Positions 29,093 through 38,771 of a DNA stretch of 61,462 nt are shown here, piece by piece. The notes below the pieces were generated by a model. The model worked only from the letters and a program-made list of their open reading frames with translations. It did no database searches and was not told the origin of the DNA. Numbering within the stretch: the first letter of the stretch is position 1; the number at the start of each line of letters is the position of its first letter. The position numbers were made by a program, and so were the translations under genes. Source of the stretch: Clostridioides difficile (GTDB taxonomy: Bacteria > Bacillota > Clostridia > Peptostreptococcales > Peptostreptococcaceae); the NCBI RefSeq assembly GCF_900243075.1, contig NZ_OEZH01000173.1, positions 1 to 61,462 on the forward strand, read 5' to 3'.

Positions 29093-29812
29093 CTAATCAA
29101 TAAATTCTCCAAGTGGATACTTTGGAACAAGTTCATTTTCGATTCTCTTCATAGCATCTACTGGTTTTAATCCCCAGTTTGTTGGACATGGTACAAGTAC
29201 TTCTATTAAGCAAAAACCTTTCTTTTCTTTTTGTTTTTCTAGAGCTTTTTTGATGTATCTTTTTGTTGTATTTATTTCTTTAGGGTTAGTTATTGTTCCT
29301 CTTGCTAGATATGCTATATCTAAATTTCCCATAACTTTTACAACATCAAATGTTGAACCATGATCTGCGTAATTTCTACCCGCTGGAGTAGAAGCTGTAT
29401 ATTGACCTTCTACAGTAGTTGGAGCCATTTGACCTCCTGTCATTGCAAACATGTTATTGTTCATAACAAGAAATATTACATTATCATTTCTAGTAGCAGC
29501 TGACATAGTTTCTCCAAGCCCTATTGCATAAGCTCCACCATCTCCAGCTATTGTAAATATATATTTATCTGGTCTAACTCTTTTCATAGCTGCCATCGCT
29601 GCTCCCATTTTACCATGAGGTGGAACGACAACATCTACATTCATACTAAATTGAAACATATGATTACAACCTATATCTGAACATATAATTGTATCTTGAC
29701 ATATATCCATTTCTGTTAATACTTCTCCAATAATTCTATCGACTATAGAGTGTCCACAGCCTCCACAGAACATATTTTCACACATCATTATTGCTGGTGC
29801 TTTTTTAGCCAT
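29093..29812 (-). CDS. 2-oxoacid:ferredoxin oxidoreductase, beta (TPP) subunit
   Basis: A 239-aa protein binding thiamine diphosphate: FTIAGDGGAYAIGLGETMSAATRNDN with the GDG...N motif, then NNNMFAMTGGQMAPTT. CENMFCGGCGHSI holds the cluster cysteines typical of this subunit. It ends 12 nt before the gamma gene. The complex oxidatively decarboxylates a 2-oxo acid, giving acyl-CoA, CO2 and reduced ferredoxin. Confidence 0.93.
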   Translation of the reverse strand: MAKKAPAIMMCENMFCGGCGHSIVDRIIGEVLTEMDICQDTIICSDIGCNHMFQFSMNVDVVVPPHGKMGAAMAAMKRVRPDKYIFTIAGDGGAYAIGLGETMSAATRNDNVIFLVMNNNMFAMTGGQMAPTTVEGQYTASTPAGRNYADHGSTFDVVKVMGNLDIAYLARGTITNPKEINTTKRYIKKALEKQKEKKGFCLIEVLVPCPTNWGLKPVDAMKRIENELVPKYPLGEFID

Positions 29813-29814
29813 AA

Positions 29815-30891
29815 TTAAAATACCTCCTCTTGCTTAGCTTTTCCATCTATAATCTGTTGAGCAAAATCTATTAATTGATTTACTTCTGCCATATATTGAG
29901 CTGTTGCTACTGAATACACTGGAAATCTATTATCACATGCTATAATTACATCTTCCTTCATTTGTGCCATCATATTCATTTCAACTGTTACAAGCCCTTT
30001 CAATGAATCACTTAATTTTTTAAATGCTTTTCTTGGGTAAGGCCACAATGTTTTTGGTCTTATTAGTCCTAATTTTATTCCTTTTGCTCTAGCATCTCTA
30101 ACTGCACCTTCTGCTATTCTTGAGGAAATTCCATACGCTACAAATACTACTTCTGCATCTTCTATTTCTATTTCTTCCCATCTTTGTTCATTTTCTTGAA
30201 CTTTTCTCATTTTTTCTATATAACCTTTTTGCCATGTATCTTGGTCCTCAAAATATGTTATATCAGTTATAACTTTATTTTTTTCTCCTACAGGTGTTCC
30301 TTTAGCAGCCCATGGAGCTTTATCCATATCGTATTCTTTCATTGGTGGTGCTATACAAGGTTCTACCATTTGACCTATTGTAGCATCAGAAAGTATAAGT
30401 ACTGGATGCATATATTTTTCAGCTAATTCAAAAGACTCATATGCCATATCCATATTTTCTTGAACACTATTAGGTGCCAATACGATTAGATGATAATCTC
30501 CATTTCCTCCACCTTTTACTGCTTGCCAATAGTTATCTTGACCAGCTCCTATAAATCCATCACCTATACCATACCTTTGTACACATGCTACAACTGCTGG
30601 CAAACCAGCTGATACCCAATATGCAATACCTTCTTGTTTTAATGAAAATCCTGGACCAGATGAAGAAGTCATGGCTCTTGCTCCAAGTGCACTTGCTCCC
30701 ATAACCATATTTACACTGGCTATTTCTGATTCACCTTGGATAAATACTCCTCCAACTTCTTTTTGTCTCCATGCCATCATTTCTAATATTTCTGATTGTG
30801 GTGTTATCGGATAACCTGCATAAAATCTACAGCCACCACGTATAGCACCTTCTGCTAAAGCTTCATTTCCTTTAATTAATAAACTTTGCAT
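29815..30891 (-). CDS. 2-oxoacid:ferredoxin oxidoreductase, alpha subunit
   Basis: A 358-aa protein with GNEALAEGAIRGGCRFYAGYPITPQSEI (the YPITPSS-type substrate loop) and SSSGPGFSLKQEGIAYW. ATG 30891 follows GGAGGGG; a longer frame to 30933 would overlap the ferredoxin gene and lacks a site. The beta gene begins 2 nt after its stop. Subunit composition matches VOR-type enzymes for branched 2-oxo acids; indolepyruvate enzymes usually have fused subunits. Confidence 0.93.
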   Translation of the reverse strand: MQSLLIKGNEALAEGAIRGGCRFYAGYPITPQSEILEMMAWRQKEVGGVFIQGESEIASVNMVMGASALGARAMTSSSGPGFSLKQEGIAYWVSAGLPAVVACVQRYGIGDGFIGAGQDNYWQAVKGGGNGDYHLIVLAPNSVQENMDMAYESFELAEKYMHPVLILSDATIGQMVEPCIAPPMKEYDMDKAPWAAKGTPVGEKNKVITDITYFEDQDTWQKGYIEKMRKVQENEQRWEEIEIEDAEVVFVAYGISSRIAEGAVRDARAKGIKLGLIRPKTLWPYPRKAFKKLSDSLKGLVTVEMNMMAQMKEDVIIACDNRFPVYSVATAQYMAEVNQLIDFAQQIIDGKAKQEEVF

Positions 30892-30919
30892 ACTTTTTCT
30901 CCCCTCCAATAAAAATAAT

Positions 30920-31117
30920 TTATAATATTTCAAATACTAAATCAGGACACATTGTATAACAAGCGCCACATTGAATACATTTTTCTTCATCGACTTTGAT
31001 AGTTACAAAGCCTTTTTTATTTGTGTAATCAGAAAGACTTATTGCATCTTTTTTACAAGCTTCAATACAAAGATAACACCCCTTACATCTTTCAACACTC
31101 AATTTGACTTTTTCCAT
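30920..31117 (-). CDS. 2Fe4S-cluster ferredoxin-like delta subunit
   Basis: A 65-aa polyferredoxin. CKGCYLCIEACKKDA and CIQCGACYTMCPD are two CxxCxxCxxxC motifs binding two [4Fe-4S] clusters. It is first in the 2-oxoacid oxidoreductase operon and passes electrons to free ferredoxin. AGGGGAG precedes the ATG. Upstream lie the 31210-31234 palindromes. Confidence 0.93.
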   Translation of the reverse strand: MEKVKLSVERCKGCYLCIEACKKDAISLSDYTNKKGFVTIKVDEEKCIQCGACYTMCPDLVFEIL

Positions 31118-31209
31118 TTCTCAAATCTCCCCTTTATGTAATATTTTTTACTTAATTTTAAATATATAATATTTATATTTTGTATAAACACTATATATGC
31201 ATTAATTTT

Positions 31210-31234
31210 GTTCTGTAGTACAGAACATCGTTCT
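31210..31234 (-). promoter_or_regulatory. Overlapping palindromes upstream of the VOR operon
   Basis: GTTCTGTAGTACAGAAC (31210-31226) is a perfect 17-bp palindrome with one central base. It shares its right arm with AGAACATCGTTCT (31222-31234), which has the same 13-bp form as the two sites before buk. A shared regulator of both operons is likely, most simply the IclR protein encoded next door. Confidence 0.65.
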
Positions 31235-31326
31235 GTTTTTGTATTGCTTAATTAAAAGATAACACATTTGCTTATATATTTCAACAACATTTTAAATTTT
31301 AAGAATATTTAAATTTAGATTAAATA

Positions 31327-31385
31327 AAAAGAGGCTATATTTAAACTGATATTCACAAATAACAATTTAAATATAGCCTCTTTTT
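31327..31385 (-). terminator. Terminator of the IclR-type gene
   Basis: AAAAAGAGGCTATATTTAAA and TTTAAATATAGCCTCTTTTT are perfectly complementary 20-nt arms. The hairpin ends about 20 nt past the IclR stop and is symmetric. Confidence 0.85.
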
Positions 31386-31403
31386 ATTATCCAGATTAAA
31401 AAA

Positions 31404-32171
31404 TCATCTAAAAAGTTCAGATATACTTTTTGCAGTTTCTATAACTCTTTTAATTTTATACTCAAAGTCCCCTTCTCTCATTCTTATAGTTGGACCTGAT
31501 AAACTTATTGCTGCAATAGCTTTATTGTCTTTATCTAAAATAGGTGCTCCAATACAAGTTAACCCGTGTTCTAGTTCTTCATCATCTATGGCATATCCCT
31601 GTTCTTTTATTTTTGCTAAAAAAAGCATCATATCATCCCAATTATCAATTGTATGTTCTGTATACTTGTGTATTGGTGTTTTTCTATATTTTTCAAAATC
31701 TATAGAATCATTAAATGCCATAAGACATTTTCCAACTGCTGAACAATAACATTCACTACTTGAGCCAACTGATGGATTTACCGAGAGTAGTTGATTTGAA
31801 CCATATTCTTTATGTATTATGATACTCCTTGGAGAATCTTGAGCTCTTTCTTCCAATATAGATACATTAACTACTTCGTTAAATTCTTGATTTAATTTTT
31901 TCGTATATGGTTTTACTATTTCAGTCAATGACATTTTTTCTCCCACAACCATACCTATTGCATATAAATTTATTCCTAGCCAATACTTACCATTCTCTGT
32001 GTTTTGTATAACAAAACCTTTGTTTTCAAGAGTGACCAAAGTTCTATGTATAGTACTTTTATATACTCCCATAACCTTACTTATTTCAGTTATTCCCATT
32101 TCTCTCTTTTCATGATATAACAGCAAAATTATGTCTAGGGCTCTATCTAATGCATTTATTATTTCTCCCAT
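31404..32171 (-). CDS. IclR-family transcriptional regulator
   Basis: A 255-aa regulator with an N-terminal winged HTH (residues about 5-65: ISKVMGVYKSTIHRTLVTLENKGFV) and a C-terminal effector domain (CYCSAVGKCLMAF, GLTCIGAPILDKDNKAIAAISLSGP). ATG 32171 follows AGGAGGAG. It has its own terminator and is transcribed toward the VOR operon. It is the natural candidate to bind the AGAAC-N3-GTTCT sites before the VOR and buk operons. The effector is perhaps the 2-oxo acid or amino acid; this is inferred. Confidence 0.9.
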   Translation of the reverse strand: MGEIINALDRALDIILLLYHEKREMGITEISKVMGVYKSTIHRTLVTLENKGFVIQNTENGKYWLGINLYAIGMVVGEKMSLTEIVKPYTKKLNQEFNEVVNVSILEERAQDSPRSIIIHKEYGSNQLLSVNPSVGSSSECYCSAVGKCLMAFNDSIDFEKYRKTPIHKYTEHTIDNWDDMMLFLAKIKEQGYAIDDEELEHGLTCIGAPILDKDNKAIAAISLSGPTIRMREGDFEYKIKRVIETAKSISELFR

Positions 32172-32450
32172 ATACAAAAACTCCTCCTGCAAATATTAAG
32201 TGCTACTTCAACACTCTATTAAATATTATATATTAAAATTACAAAATTATCTATTTATCTTAATTATATTTTACAAAACAAAAATATTATACTTATTTTA
32301 TAAAATAAAAACAAAATACTCACTACATCTTTCTTATTCTTGCTTATAGTAAGATTATTCTGTTATATTTTTATCCTATATAGATAATAATATATATATC
32401 TATTATACAATAGATATATTTTTATACAAGACTAATAACGAGGTGAGATA

Positions 32451-33998
32451 ATGGACAATTTTAAGAAAATATTGTTAAATGAACTACCTAATTTTAAAGA
32501 ATATTCCTTAAAGTTTTTAAATGGAGAAATAAATAAAATGCAGTACAAAGGATTTTCAGGTGGATATGGTGTCTATGCTCAAAGAGATAAAAAATCCTTT
32601 ATGATAAGACTTAGAGTATCTGCTGGAGTTTTATGTAAATATCAACTTAATAAAATTTATGAAATGTCTATTAAACATAACTTAGATAAAATACATTTAA
32701 CAACTAGACAGGCTATACAACTACACGATTTATCTATAGACTCTATTGTTGATGTTATGGAAGAAGGAATAAAAAACGATATATTTACTAGAGGTGGTGG
32801 TGGTAATTATCCTAGAAATGTCGGATTATCTCCATTATCTGGAGTTGACCCTAGCGAAGCCTTTGATGTTACTCCATATGCAGTTGCTACTGATAAATAT
32901 TTTATCAAAAATGCCACTACATATCATTTACCTAGAAAATTAAAAGTTTCTTATTCTAATTGTTACACAGATACTGCTCATTGTAGTATACAAGACTTAG
33001 GATTTGTAGCTACTTTGAAAAATGGCGAACAATATTTCAGAGTCTTCTTAGGTGGAGGTTTAGGTAAACAACCTAAAGTTGCTTTAGAGCTTGATGAACT
33101 TATAAAACCAAAAGATGCACTATATTGTGTTGAAGGTATGATTAAATTCTTTATGGCTTATGGCAATTATGAAAATAAAAACAGAGCTAGAGTTAGATAT
33201 ATGGTTGAAACACTTGGTGAAAAATTATTCTTAGAAAAGTTTAAAGAATACTATAAATTAGAAAAAGAAAAAGGTGGTCTTGAACTCAATGTTAAAGAAA
33301 TAGACTACTCTAAATCTGGAGTTAAAATAGATGTACAAGATTCTAGATTGATACCTCAAAAACAGGATGGTCTATACACTGTATATATACATCCAATTGG
33401 AGGTATATTGTTGACAAAGGATTTAGATACTTTACTTAAAGAATTAGATAATATTGAAAATCCTATGATTAGACTAGGAATGACAGAGGGGTTATACATT
33501 TTAAATTTGAATGGAAATGAAGCAAAAAGAGTATTAGAAATAAGTAAAAATATTAGTTGTAATTCTCAGCTAGAACAGAGTATATCTTGTATAGGTGTTC
33601 CAATTTGTCAAATGGGTATACAAAATAGTCAGAAAATGTTACATGAAATCATAAATTATTTTAGATTACAAAATAGTGAAGAAGTTTTAAATAAAGCACC
33701 TAAACTATATATATCCGGATGTTTAAATTCATGTGGTGTTCACCAAGTTGGTAGTATAGGTTTATGTGGTAAAAAGAAGAATGTTGATGGTGTATCTACA
33801 GATGCTTTTGAATTGTTTGTTGGAGGTAGTTTTGAAATAGGCAAGACTAGATTAGGAAAGTCACTTGGAGATTTTAAAGCTAGCGATATTCCTGAAATGC
33901 TTTATAAAATATCAGAAGCTTCAGCAGGAGATTTTTATGAATGGATAAATTCAAATGATGACATTTTAAACAATATAACTGATAAGTATAAAATATGA
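32451..33998 (+). CDS. Siroheme-dependent nitrite/sulfite reductase-like protein
   Basis: A 515-aa single-subunit protein with two ferredoxin-like half repeats and two catalytic halves. RLRVSAGVLCKYQL and IHLTTRQAIQLHD are the first-half signature. The siroheme/[4Fe-4S] ligands are all present: CIGVPIC (CxxxxxC) and GCLNSCGVH (CxxxC). It stands alone between minus-strand genes with a GAGGTGAG site. It should reduce nitrite or sulfite with ferredoxin; which one cannot be told. Confidence 0.9.
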   Translation: MDNFKKILLNELPNFKEYSLKFLNGEINKMQYKGFSGGYGVYAQRDKKSFMIRLRVSAGVLCKYQLNKIYEMSIKHNLDKIHLTTRQAIQLHDLSIDSIVDVMEEGIKNDIFTRGGGGNYPRNVGLSPLSGVDPSEAFDVTPYAVATDKYFIKNATTYHLPRKLKVSYSNCYTDTAHCSIQDLGFVATLKNGEQYFRVFLGGGLGKQPKVALELDELIKPKDALYCVEGMIKFFMAYGNYENKNRARVRYMVETLGEKLFLEKFKEYYKLEKEKGGLELNVKEIDYSKSGVKIDVQDSRLIPQKQDGLYTVYIHPIGGILLTKDLDTLLKELDNIENPMIRLGMTEGLYILNLNGNEAKRVLEISKNISCNSQLEQSISCIGVPICQMGIQNSQKMLHEIINYFRLQNSEEVLNKAPKLYISGCLNSCGVHQVGSIGLCGKKKNVDGVSTDAFELFVGGSFEIGKTRLGKSLGDFKASDIPEMLYKISEASAGDFYEWINSNDDILNNITDKYKI

Positions 33999-34019
33999 TT
34001 TATTATATTTTCTTATAAA

Positions 34020-34086
34020 AAATCATATATATTTTAATCATTTCAACAATGAAAAAGAGGCTTGTCTCTATTTTGAGACAGCCTCG
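34020..34086 (-). repeat. Dispersed small repeat, copy 3 (left part only, inverted), acting as terminator
   Basis: Read on the minus strand it matches the left half of copy 1 (GAGGCTGTCTCAAAATAGAG, then CTCTTTTTCATTGTTGAAAT) before diverging. GAGGCTTGTCTC (34057-34068) pairs with GAGACAGCCTC (34075-34085); it can end both the reductase and the glyS transcripts. Confidence 0.7.
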
Positions 34087-34108
34087 CTTTTTATAAATAG
34101 TTTAAATT

Positions 34109-36175
34109 TTACTTATAAACAATTTTAGATAAGTCACAAATTTCTAGCATAGTATCGTATACTTGTTTAAGTAGCCCAAGTCTATTATTTTTGATAGCTT
34201 CATCATTATCCATGACCATAACTGTATCAAATAAATTATCAACTACTGGTCTTAAAGATGCAAATTCATCTAAAGCAGCACCATATTTCTTATCTTTTAA
34301 TAATTCCTTAACTTTTATCTTTACTTGTTTAAATTCATTGTAAAGTTTAATTTCAGCATCCTCTTTTAATAAAGATTCGTTAACTTTATCACTTTCTGCT
34401 TTTTGAGCTAAAGTAGAAACTCTATTAAATGCAGTAAGCATCTCAACTAATTCATCTTTTTCCAACCAATTATTAAGCTCTAAAGCTCTCATGTGCATAT
34501 CAGAAACATCATTTATATCAGAACTTAAAACAGCATCAACAACATCATATCTTATTCCTAAATCTTTAAATAGATTTTTTACTCTCTCATTGAAGAAATT
34601 CATTATTTGTTCAACAACTTCTTCTTTATTAAAATCTAATTCAGAGTAATTATCTAAAGCATGTTCAATAAGTACTTTTATATCTACAGCAACTTTTCTA
34701 TCCATAAGTATACTTAATATACCTAAGGCTTGTCTTCTTAAAGCATATGGGTCTTGAGAACCTGTTGGTTGTATACCTATAGCGAAGAAACCTGCTATTG
34801 AATCCAACTTATCAGCTATTGATAAGGCAACCCCTGCATTAGTCTTAGGAAGTATATCTCCTGCAAATCTTGGAAGATAATGTTCAAAAATAGCTTCACT
34901 TACAACCTCATTTTCTCCTCCAACTTTTGCATATTCTTTTCCCATAAAACCTTGTAATTCGTCAAATTCTCCTACCATTCCAGTAACTAAATCTGCCTTA
35001 GATAATTTAGCAGCCCTTATAGTATCTTCCTTTTCATCTACTAAACCTAAGCTATCAAGTATATCAGCACTCAATTTTTCAAGTCTTAAGGTTTTATCAT
35101 AAATAGTTCCTAGTTTTACTTGGAATACAACAGTTTTTAATTTTTCTATGTAGCTTTCTAAGTTTCTCTTAGTATCTTCTCTATAGAAAAATAAAGCGTC
35201 TGCAAGTCTTGCTTCTAAAACCTTTTCGTTTCCAGCTTTAACATTGTCTATTCTGTAAGAATCACCATTTCTAACAGCTATAAAGTTAGGTAACAGTTTT
35301 CCATCTTTAAGTACTGGGAAATATCTTTGATGTTGTTTCATAGGAGTTATAACAACTTCTTTTGGTAGTTTTATATAATCTACATTAAATTCTCCATAAA
35401 AAGCAGTTGGATATTCAACTAAGTAAGTTACCTCTTCAAGTAAATCTTCATCAAATTCAACTTCTCCACCCAAAGAATTTGCAACTTCTATACATTGTTT
35501 TCTTATAATTTCTTTTCTCTTATTTTGGTCTAAAACTATATAATTTTTTTCTAATTTTTCAAAATAATCTTCTATAGAATTGACTTCTATTGTACTTTCT
35601 CCTAAAAATCTATGACCTTTCGTTATATTAGAAGATATTATTCCTTCTAAATCAAACTCTAATACTTTATCATTTAATAATGTGACTATCCATCTTATAG
35701 GTCTTGCAAATTTAAGATTTTTTCCTCCCCAACGCATAGCTTTTGGGAATACTACAGATTTTATAGTTTCTGGTAATATATCTTTTAATACTTCTGAAGT
35801 TTCTTTTCCATCTTGCTTTATAGTAGCAAAGATATATTCATCTTTTCCAACTTGTTTAAAGTATATATCAGATTCACTTAATCCTTTACTTTTTATAAAT
35901 CCTAACGCTGGTTTTGTTAAATTATTTTCTGCATCAACAGCAATTTTCTTAGCAGGACCTTTTATTTCTTCTTCTAAATCACTTTGTCTATCACTCAATC
36001 CTTCAACTACTAAAGTCAATCTTCTTGGTGTCCCATACGCACTTACTTTTTCAAAAGATAGTCTATTTTCATCAAGTAATTTACTAAGATTGTTTTTTAA
36101 TTGTTCTAGTGTACTGCTTATAAATCTTGATGGCATTTCTTCAACACCGATTTCAAATAAAAGATAATTTTTCAT
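34109..36175 (-). CDS. glyS: Glycyl-tRNA synthetase beta subunit
   Basis: A 688-aa subunit. It starts YLLFEIGVEEMPSRFI, has GLSDRQSDLEEEIKGPAKK and AMRWGGKNLKFARPIRWIVTLL, and ends in an anticodon-binding DALR-type helical domain. Its ATG overlaps the glyQ stop codon (TAATG), so the two are translationally coupled. With GlyQ it forms the bacterial-type heterotetramer. Confidence 0.97.
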   Translation of the reverse strand: MKNYLLFEIGVEEMPSRFISSTLEQLKNNLSKLLDENRLSFEKVSAYGTPRRLTLVVEGLSDRQSDLEEEIKGPAKKIAVDAENNLTKPALGFIKSKGLSESDIYFKQVGKDEYIFATIKQDGKETSEVLKDILPETIKSVVFPKAMRWGGKNLKFARPIRWIVTLLNDKVLEFDLEGIISSNITKGHRFLGESTIEVNSIEDYFEKLEKNYIVLDQNKRKEIIRKQCIEVANSLGGEVEFDEDLLEEVTYLVEYPTAFYGEFNVDYIKLPKEVVITPMKQHQRYFPVLKDGKLLPNFIAVRNGDSYRIDNVKAGNEKVLEARLADALFFYREDTKRNLESYIEKLKTVVFQVKLGTIYDKTLRLEKLSADILDSLGLVDEKEDTIRAAKLSKADLVTGMVGEFDELQGFMGKEYAKVGGENEVVSEAIFEHYLPRFAGDILPKTNAGVALSIADKLDSIAGFFAIGIQPTGSQDPYALRRQALGILSILMDRKVAVDIKVLIEHALDNYSELDFNKEEVVEQIMNFFNERVKNLFKDLGIRYDVVDAVLSSDINDVSDMHMRALELNNWLEKDELVEMLTAFNRVSTLAQKAESDKVNESLLKEDAEIKLYNEFKQVKIKVKELLKDKKYGAALDEFASLRPVVDNLFDTVMVMDNDEAIKNNRLGLLKQVYDTMLEICDLSKIVYK

Positions 36176-37053
36176 TATTTGTCACCGTCCTTTAAAAGAG
36201 GGAATCCCATTTCTTCTCTTTGTTTTACAAAAGTTTCTGCAACAGTCTTTGCCATATTTCTAACTCTACCTATAAATGAAGCTCTTTGACTAACTCCTAT
36301 TGCGCCTCTTGCATCCAATGTATTAAATGCATGAGAGCATTTTAACACATAATCATATGAAGGTATTACAAGTCCATTTTCCATAAGTCTTAATGCTTCT
36401 TTTTCATATATATCAAACAGATTAAACAACATATCTGCATCACATAATTCAAACGCATACATTGAATTTTCATACTCAGCTTTATTAAATACTTCACCAT
36501 AAGTTATTTTATCATTCCATTTTAAGTCATAAACACTATCAACTTCTTGAATGTACATAGCTAATCTTTCTAATCCATATGTAATTTCTCCTGTCTCAAG
36601 CTCACATTCAATATTACCTACTTGTTGAAAATACGTAAATTGAGTTATTTCCATACCATCTAACCAAACTTCCCATCCAAGTCCCCAAGCACCAACTGTA
36701 GCAGCTTCCCAGTTATCTTCAACAAATCTTATATCATGCTCACTTGGGTCAATTCCAATTTCTTTTAAACTTTCCAAATATAACTCTTGTATATTATCTG
36801 GAGATGGTTTTAGTATAACTTGGAACTGATGATGTTGATATAGCCTGTTTGGATTTTCACCATATCTTCCATCTGCTGGTCTTCTTGAAGGCTCTACATA
36901 ACATACTTGCCAAGGTTCAGGTCCTAATGATCTTAAAAAAGTATTAGGATTCATAGTTCCCGCACCTTTTTCAATATCATAAGGTTGCATCATGATACAA
37001 CCTTGCTTTGACCAGTATTTTTGCAACGCCAGTATCATCTCTTGAAAATTCAT
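36175..37053 (-). CDS. glyQ: Glycyl-tRNA synthetase alpha subunit
   Basis: A 292-aa class II catalytic subunit. It begins [24 protein letters not shown]; the motif 2 region is near [14 protein letters not shown] and motif 3 follows in [18 protein letters not shown] precedes the ATG. A consensus promoter lies 75-100 nt upstream with a hairpin in the short leader. No T-box is present. Confidence 0.97.
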   Translation of the reverse strand: MNFQEMILALQKYWSKQGCIMMQPYDIEKGAGTMNPNTFLRSLGPEPWQVCYVEPSRRPADGRYGENPNRLYQHHQFQVILKPSPDNIQELYLESLKEIGIDPSEHDIRFVEDNWEAATVGAWGLGWEVWLDGMEITQFTYFQQVGNIECELETGEITYGLERLAMYIQEVDSVYDLKWNDKITYGEVFNKAEYENSMYAFELCDADMLFNLFDIYEKEALRLMENGLVIPSYDYVLKCSHAFNTLDARGAIGVSQRASFIGRVRNMAKTVAETFVKQREEMGFPLLKDGDK

Positions 37054-37075
37054 AAAAATCCCTCCTATAACAATA

Positions 37076-37103
37076 AAGCCTCTCGTCTACACGAAAGGCT
37101 ATT
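37076..37103 (-). promoter_or_regulatory. Hairpin in the glyQS leader
   Basis: On the minus strand AATAGCCTTTCGT and ACGAGAGGCTTT pair around a GTAG loop, then ATTG, ending 12 nt before the ribosome site. It could be a terminator of the upstream genes, a weak attenuator, or a 5'-protecting stem. The T-run is short. Confidence 0.45.
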
Positions 37104-37126
37104 TTAATAGTTCTTTTACAACTTTT

Positions 37127-37155
37127 AGAATATCAAATTCTATAAAATTTGTCAA
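37127..37155 (-). promoter_or_regulatory. glyQS promoter
   Basis: Minus-strand TTGACA (37150-37155), a 17-nt spacer and TATTCT (37127-37132). The predicted leader is about 65 nt. Confidence 0.7.
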
Positions 37156-37212
37156 TGTTAGCGATAATTCTCATAATTATCTTCTCTTCATTTTTTAAAA
37201 GTCACTTTATAT

Positions 37213-37815
37213 CTATTTATTTTCGTCTTCGTCTTCTTTATTCTTTTCAAATTCTTCTTTCATAAGGTCATCAGTTACATCTTTGTCATCTTCTTTTTTA
37301 TCAACTACTACATCCTTCACATCTTTAGCTGCATTAGTTATCATATTCTTCAAAACATGAAGTTTTTCTTCATTCAATTCACCTAAATCTACAATTTCTC
37401 CATCTTCTTCATTTTGAACTTTTATACGATATTTACTTATAACGGCAGCTGATAGACCAACTAAAGTAGCTAATGGTACAAAAGCTAATCCAACAACTCC
37501 AACTGTTAAAGGAATGTTCATCATAGTTTTTCCATCTTTTTCAATTATTACTCTTACTACACTACTTTTTCTAAGAAGCTCTTTTAGTTGAAATTTTATA
37601 TTTTCTCCATCTTTACCAAATACTTCTTCCATAGTTTCTTTAGCAGATTTTGCTTTACAATTACAAGTATTTTTTTTATTTTCTAAATATATTACTGCTT
37701 CAATTACATCTCCATCGCATATTACTAATGCTTCTTTTGCTTCTGCATAAGTTGCTCCTGGAACTCTTTCAAAGACTGAATCAACCATTTCAATAGTTAT
37801 ATTACTACTCATCAT
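37213..37815 (-). CDS. DUF4342/UBA-like domain protein
   Basis: A 200-aa protein. The first 50 residues look like an NAC/UBA-type three-helix fold ([35 protein letters not shown]), with CNCKA after it. A small middle domain has a hydrophobic helix ([22 protein letters not shown]). The tail is acidic and Lys/Asp/Glu-rich. It overlaps the end of recO by 11 nt. The function is unknown; it is common next to recO/glyQ in clostridia, from memory. Confidence 0.7.
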   Translation of the reverse strand: MMSSNITIEMVDSVFERVPGATYAEAKEALVICDGDVIEAVIYLENKKNTCNCKAKSAKETMEEVFGKDGENIKFQLKELLRKSSVVRVIIEKDGKTMMNIPLTVGVVGLAFVPLATLVGLSAAVISKYRIKVQNEEDGEIVDLGELNEEKLHVLKNMITNAAKDVKDVVVDKKEDDKDVTDDLMKEEFEKNKEDEDENK

Positions 37816-38578
37816 TATCCACTCCCTTATTGTTTTTTACACTTTGTAACACGTGTAATGATTTAAAATTAATATTATCAACATAAACTTTCAAATACTT
37901 ATCTAGAATATTCTCAAGCTCATGTGTTATATATTTTGATACTTTAGCTTTACTACATATTAAAATATCATTTCTTAATACATATTCCATAAGACTTATA
38001 GTTGTTAAGTCTAATTTTATATTATTATCAAAAAGTTTACTACACTTACTACATAGTATACCACCTTCGTAGATATTAAACACAGAATTTTGCAAAATTT
38101 TACATTTACAATTAATGCATTTATTCACTATAGGTTTAAATCCTATATAGTCTAAAAATTTTAACTCGAATGCTACTGTTATAAACCTATTGTCTGTATT
38201 CTCCTGTGTATACAAATACAGCGTCTGCGCAAGTAATATAAATAACCTATTATTAGTCTGATTTTCAAGTATAGAATTTTCAACTAATTTTGTAATATAT
38301 GTAGCATAAGAAAATGCCTCTATATCGTAGGATATATTATAAAAACTTTTTATTATTTCGCTTTGAGTAACCTTGTACATATTACCTTGTTTTTTTAAGG
38401 TAAAATTGCTATAAGAAAATAACTGTGATGATGAAAGTAAAGAGCTCTTATTTTTTTTGGCTCCTTTTGCTATTGCAGATATCTTTCCAAGCTTCCTTGT
38501 AAATAGTGTAAGTATTATATCACTTTCCTTATACCTTATAGCTTTAAGTACTATCCCCTGGGTGTTCAGGATTATCAT
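37805..38578 (-). CDS. recO: DNA repair protein RecO
   Basis: A 257-aa protein. The N-terminal OB fold begins [38 protein letters not shown] zinc site is visible: CINCKCK ... CSKCSK. The start ATG overlaps the end of the YqzL-like gene. It loads RecA with RecR in recombinational repair. Confidence 0.93.
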   Translation of the reverse strand: MIILNTQGIVLKAIRYKESDIILTLFTRKLGKISAIAKGAKKNKSSLLSSSQLFSYSNFTLKKQGNMYKVTQSEIIKSFYNISYDIEAFSYATYITKLVENSILENQTNNRLFILLAQTLYLYTQENTDNRFITVAFELKFLDYIGFKPIVNKCINCKCKILQNSVFNIYEGGILCSKCSKLFDNNIKLDLTTISLMEYVLRNDILICSKAKVSKYITHELENILDKYLKVYVDNINFKSLHVLQSVKNNKGVDNDE

Positions 38579-38699
38579 CGTCTTCTTTTTTCTCCCTTAC
38601 TTCTTCAATTTCTTCATGTATGTTTTTGCAATCACAGAAATATAAATATGCATCTATACTACCTGTTTTTTTAAAAACTTCCCAACTGATATTGTTCAT
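38544..38699 (-). CDS. yqzL: YqzL-like small protein
   Basis: A 51-aa [23 protein letters not shown]..., with AAGGGGGT as ribosome site. The W-x-x-F-x-x-T-G-x-I-x-x-Y-L pattern and the place directly before recO match the YqzL family of Bacillus. The tail is acidic ([18 protein letters not shown]) and contains two Cys after the core. The 3' end overlaps recO by 35 nt. No function is known. Confidence 0.75.
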   Translation of the reverse strand: MNNISWEVFKKTGSIDAYLYFCDCKNIHEEIEEVREKKEDDDNPEHPGDST

Positions 38700-38771
38700 T
38701 TTTAAAAAACCCCCTTCTTACATTTATACTTATATTTTTAGTAAGAAGAGGATAAATCATACATAAAGTTA

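Noticed and set aside
37054..37212. T-box riboswitch for glyQS
   Set aside because: No AGGGTGG-type antiterminator sequence or specifier stem, and the leader from the predicted promoter is too short.
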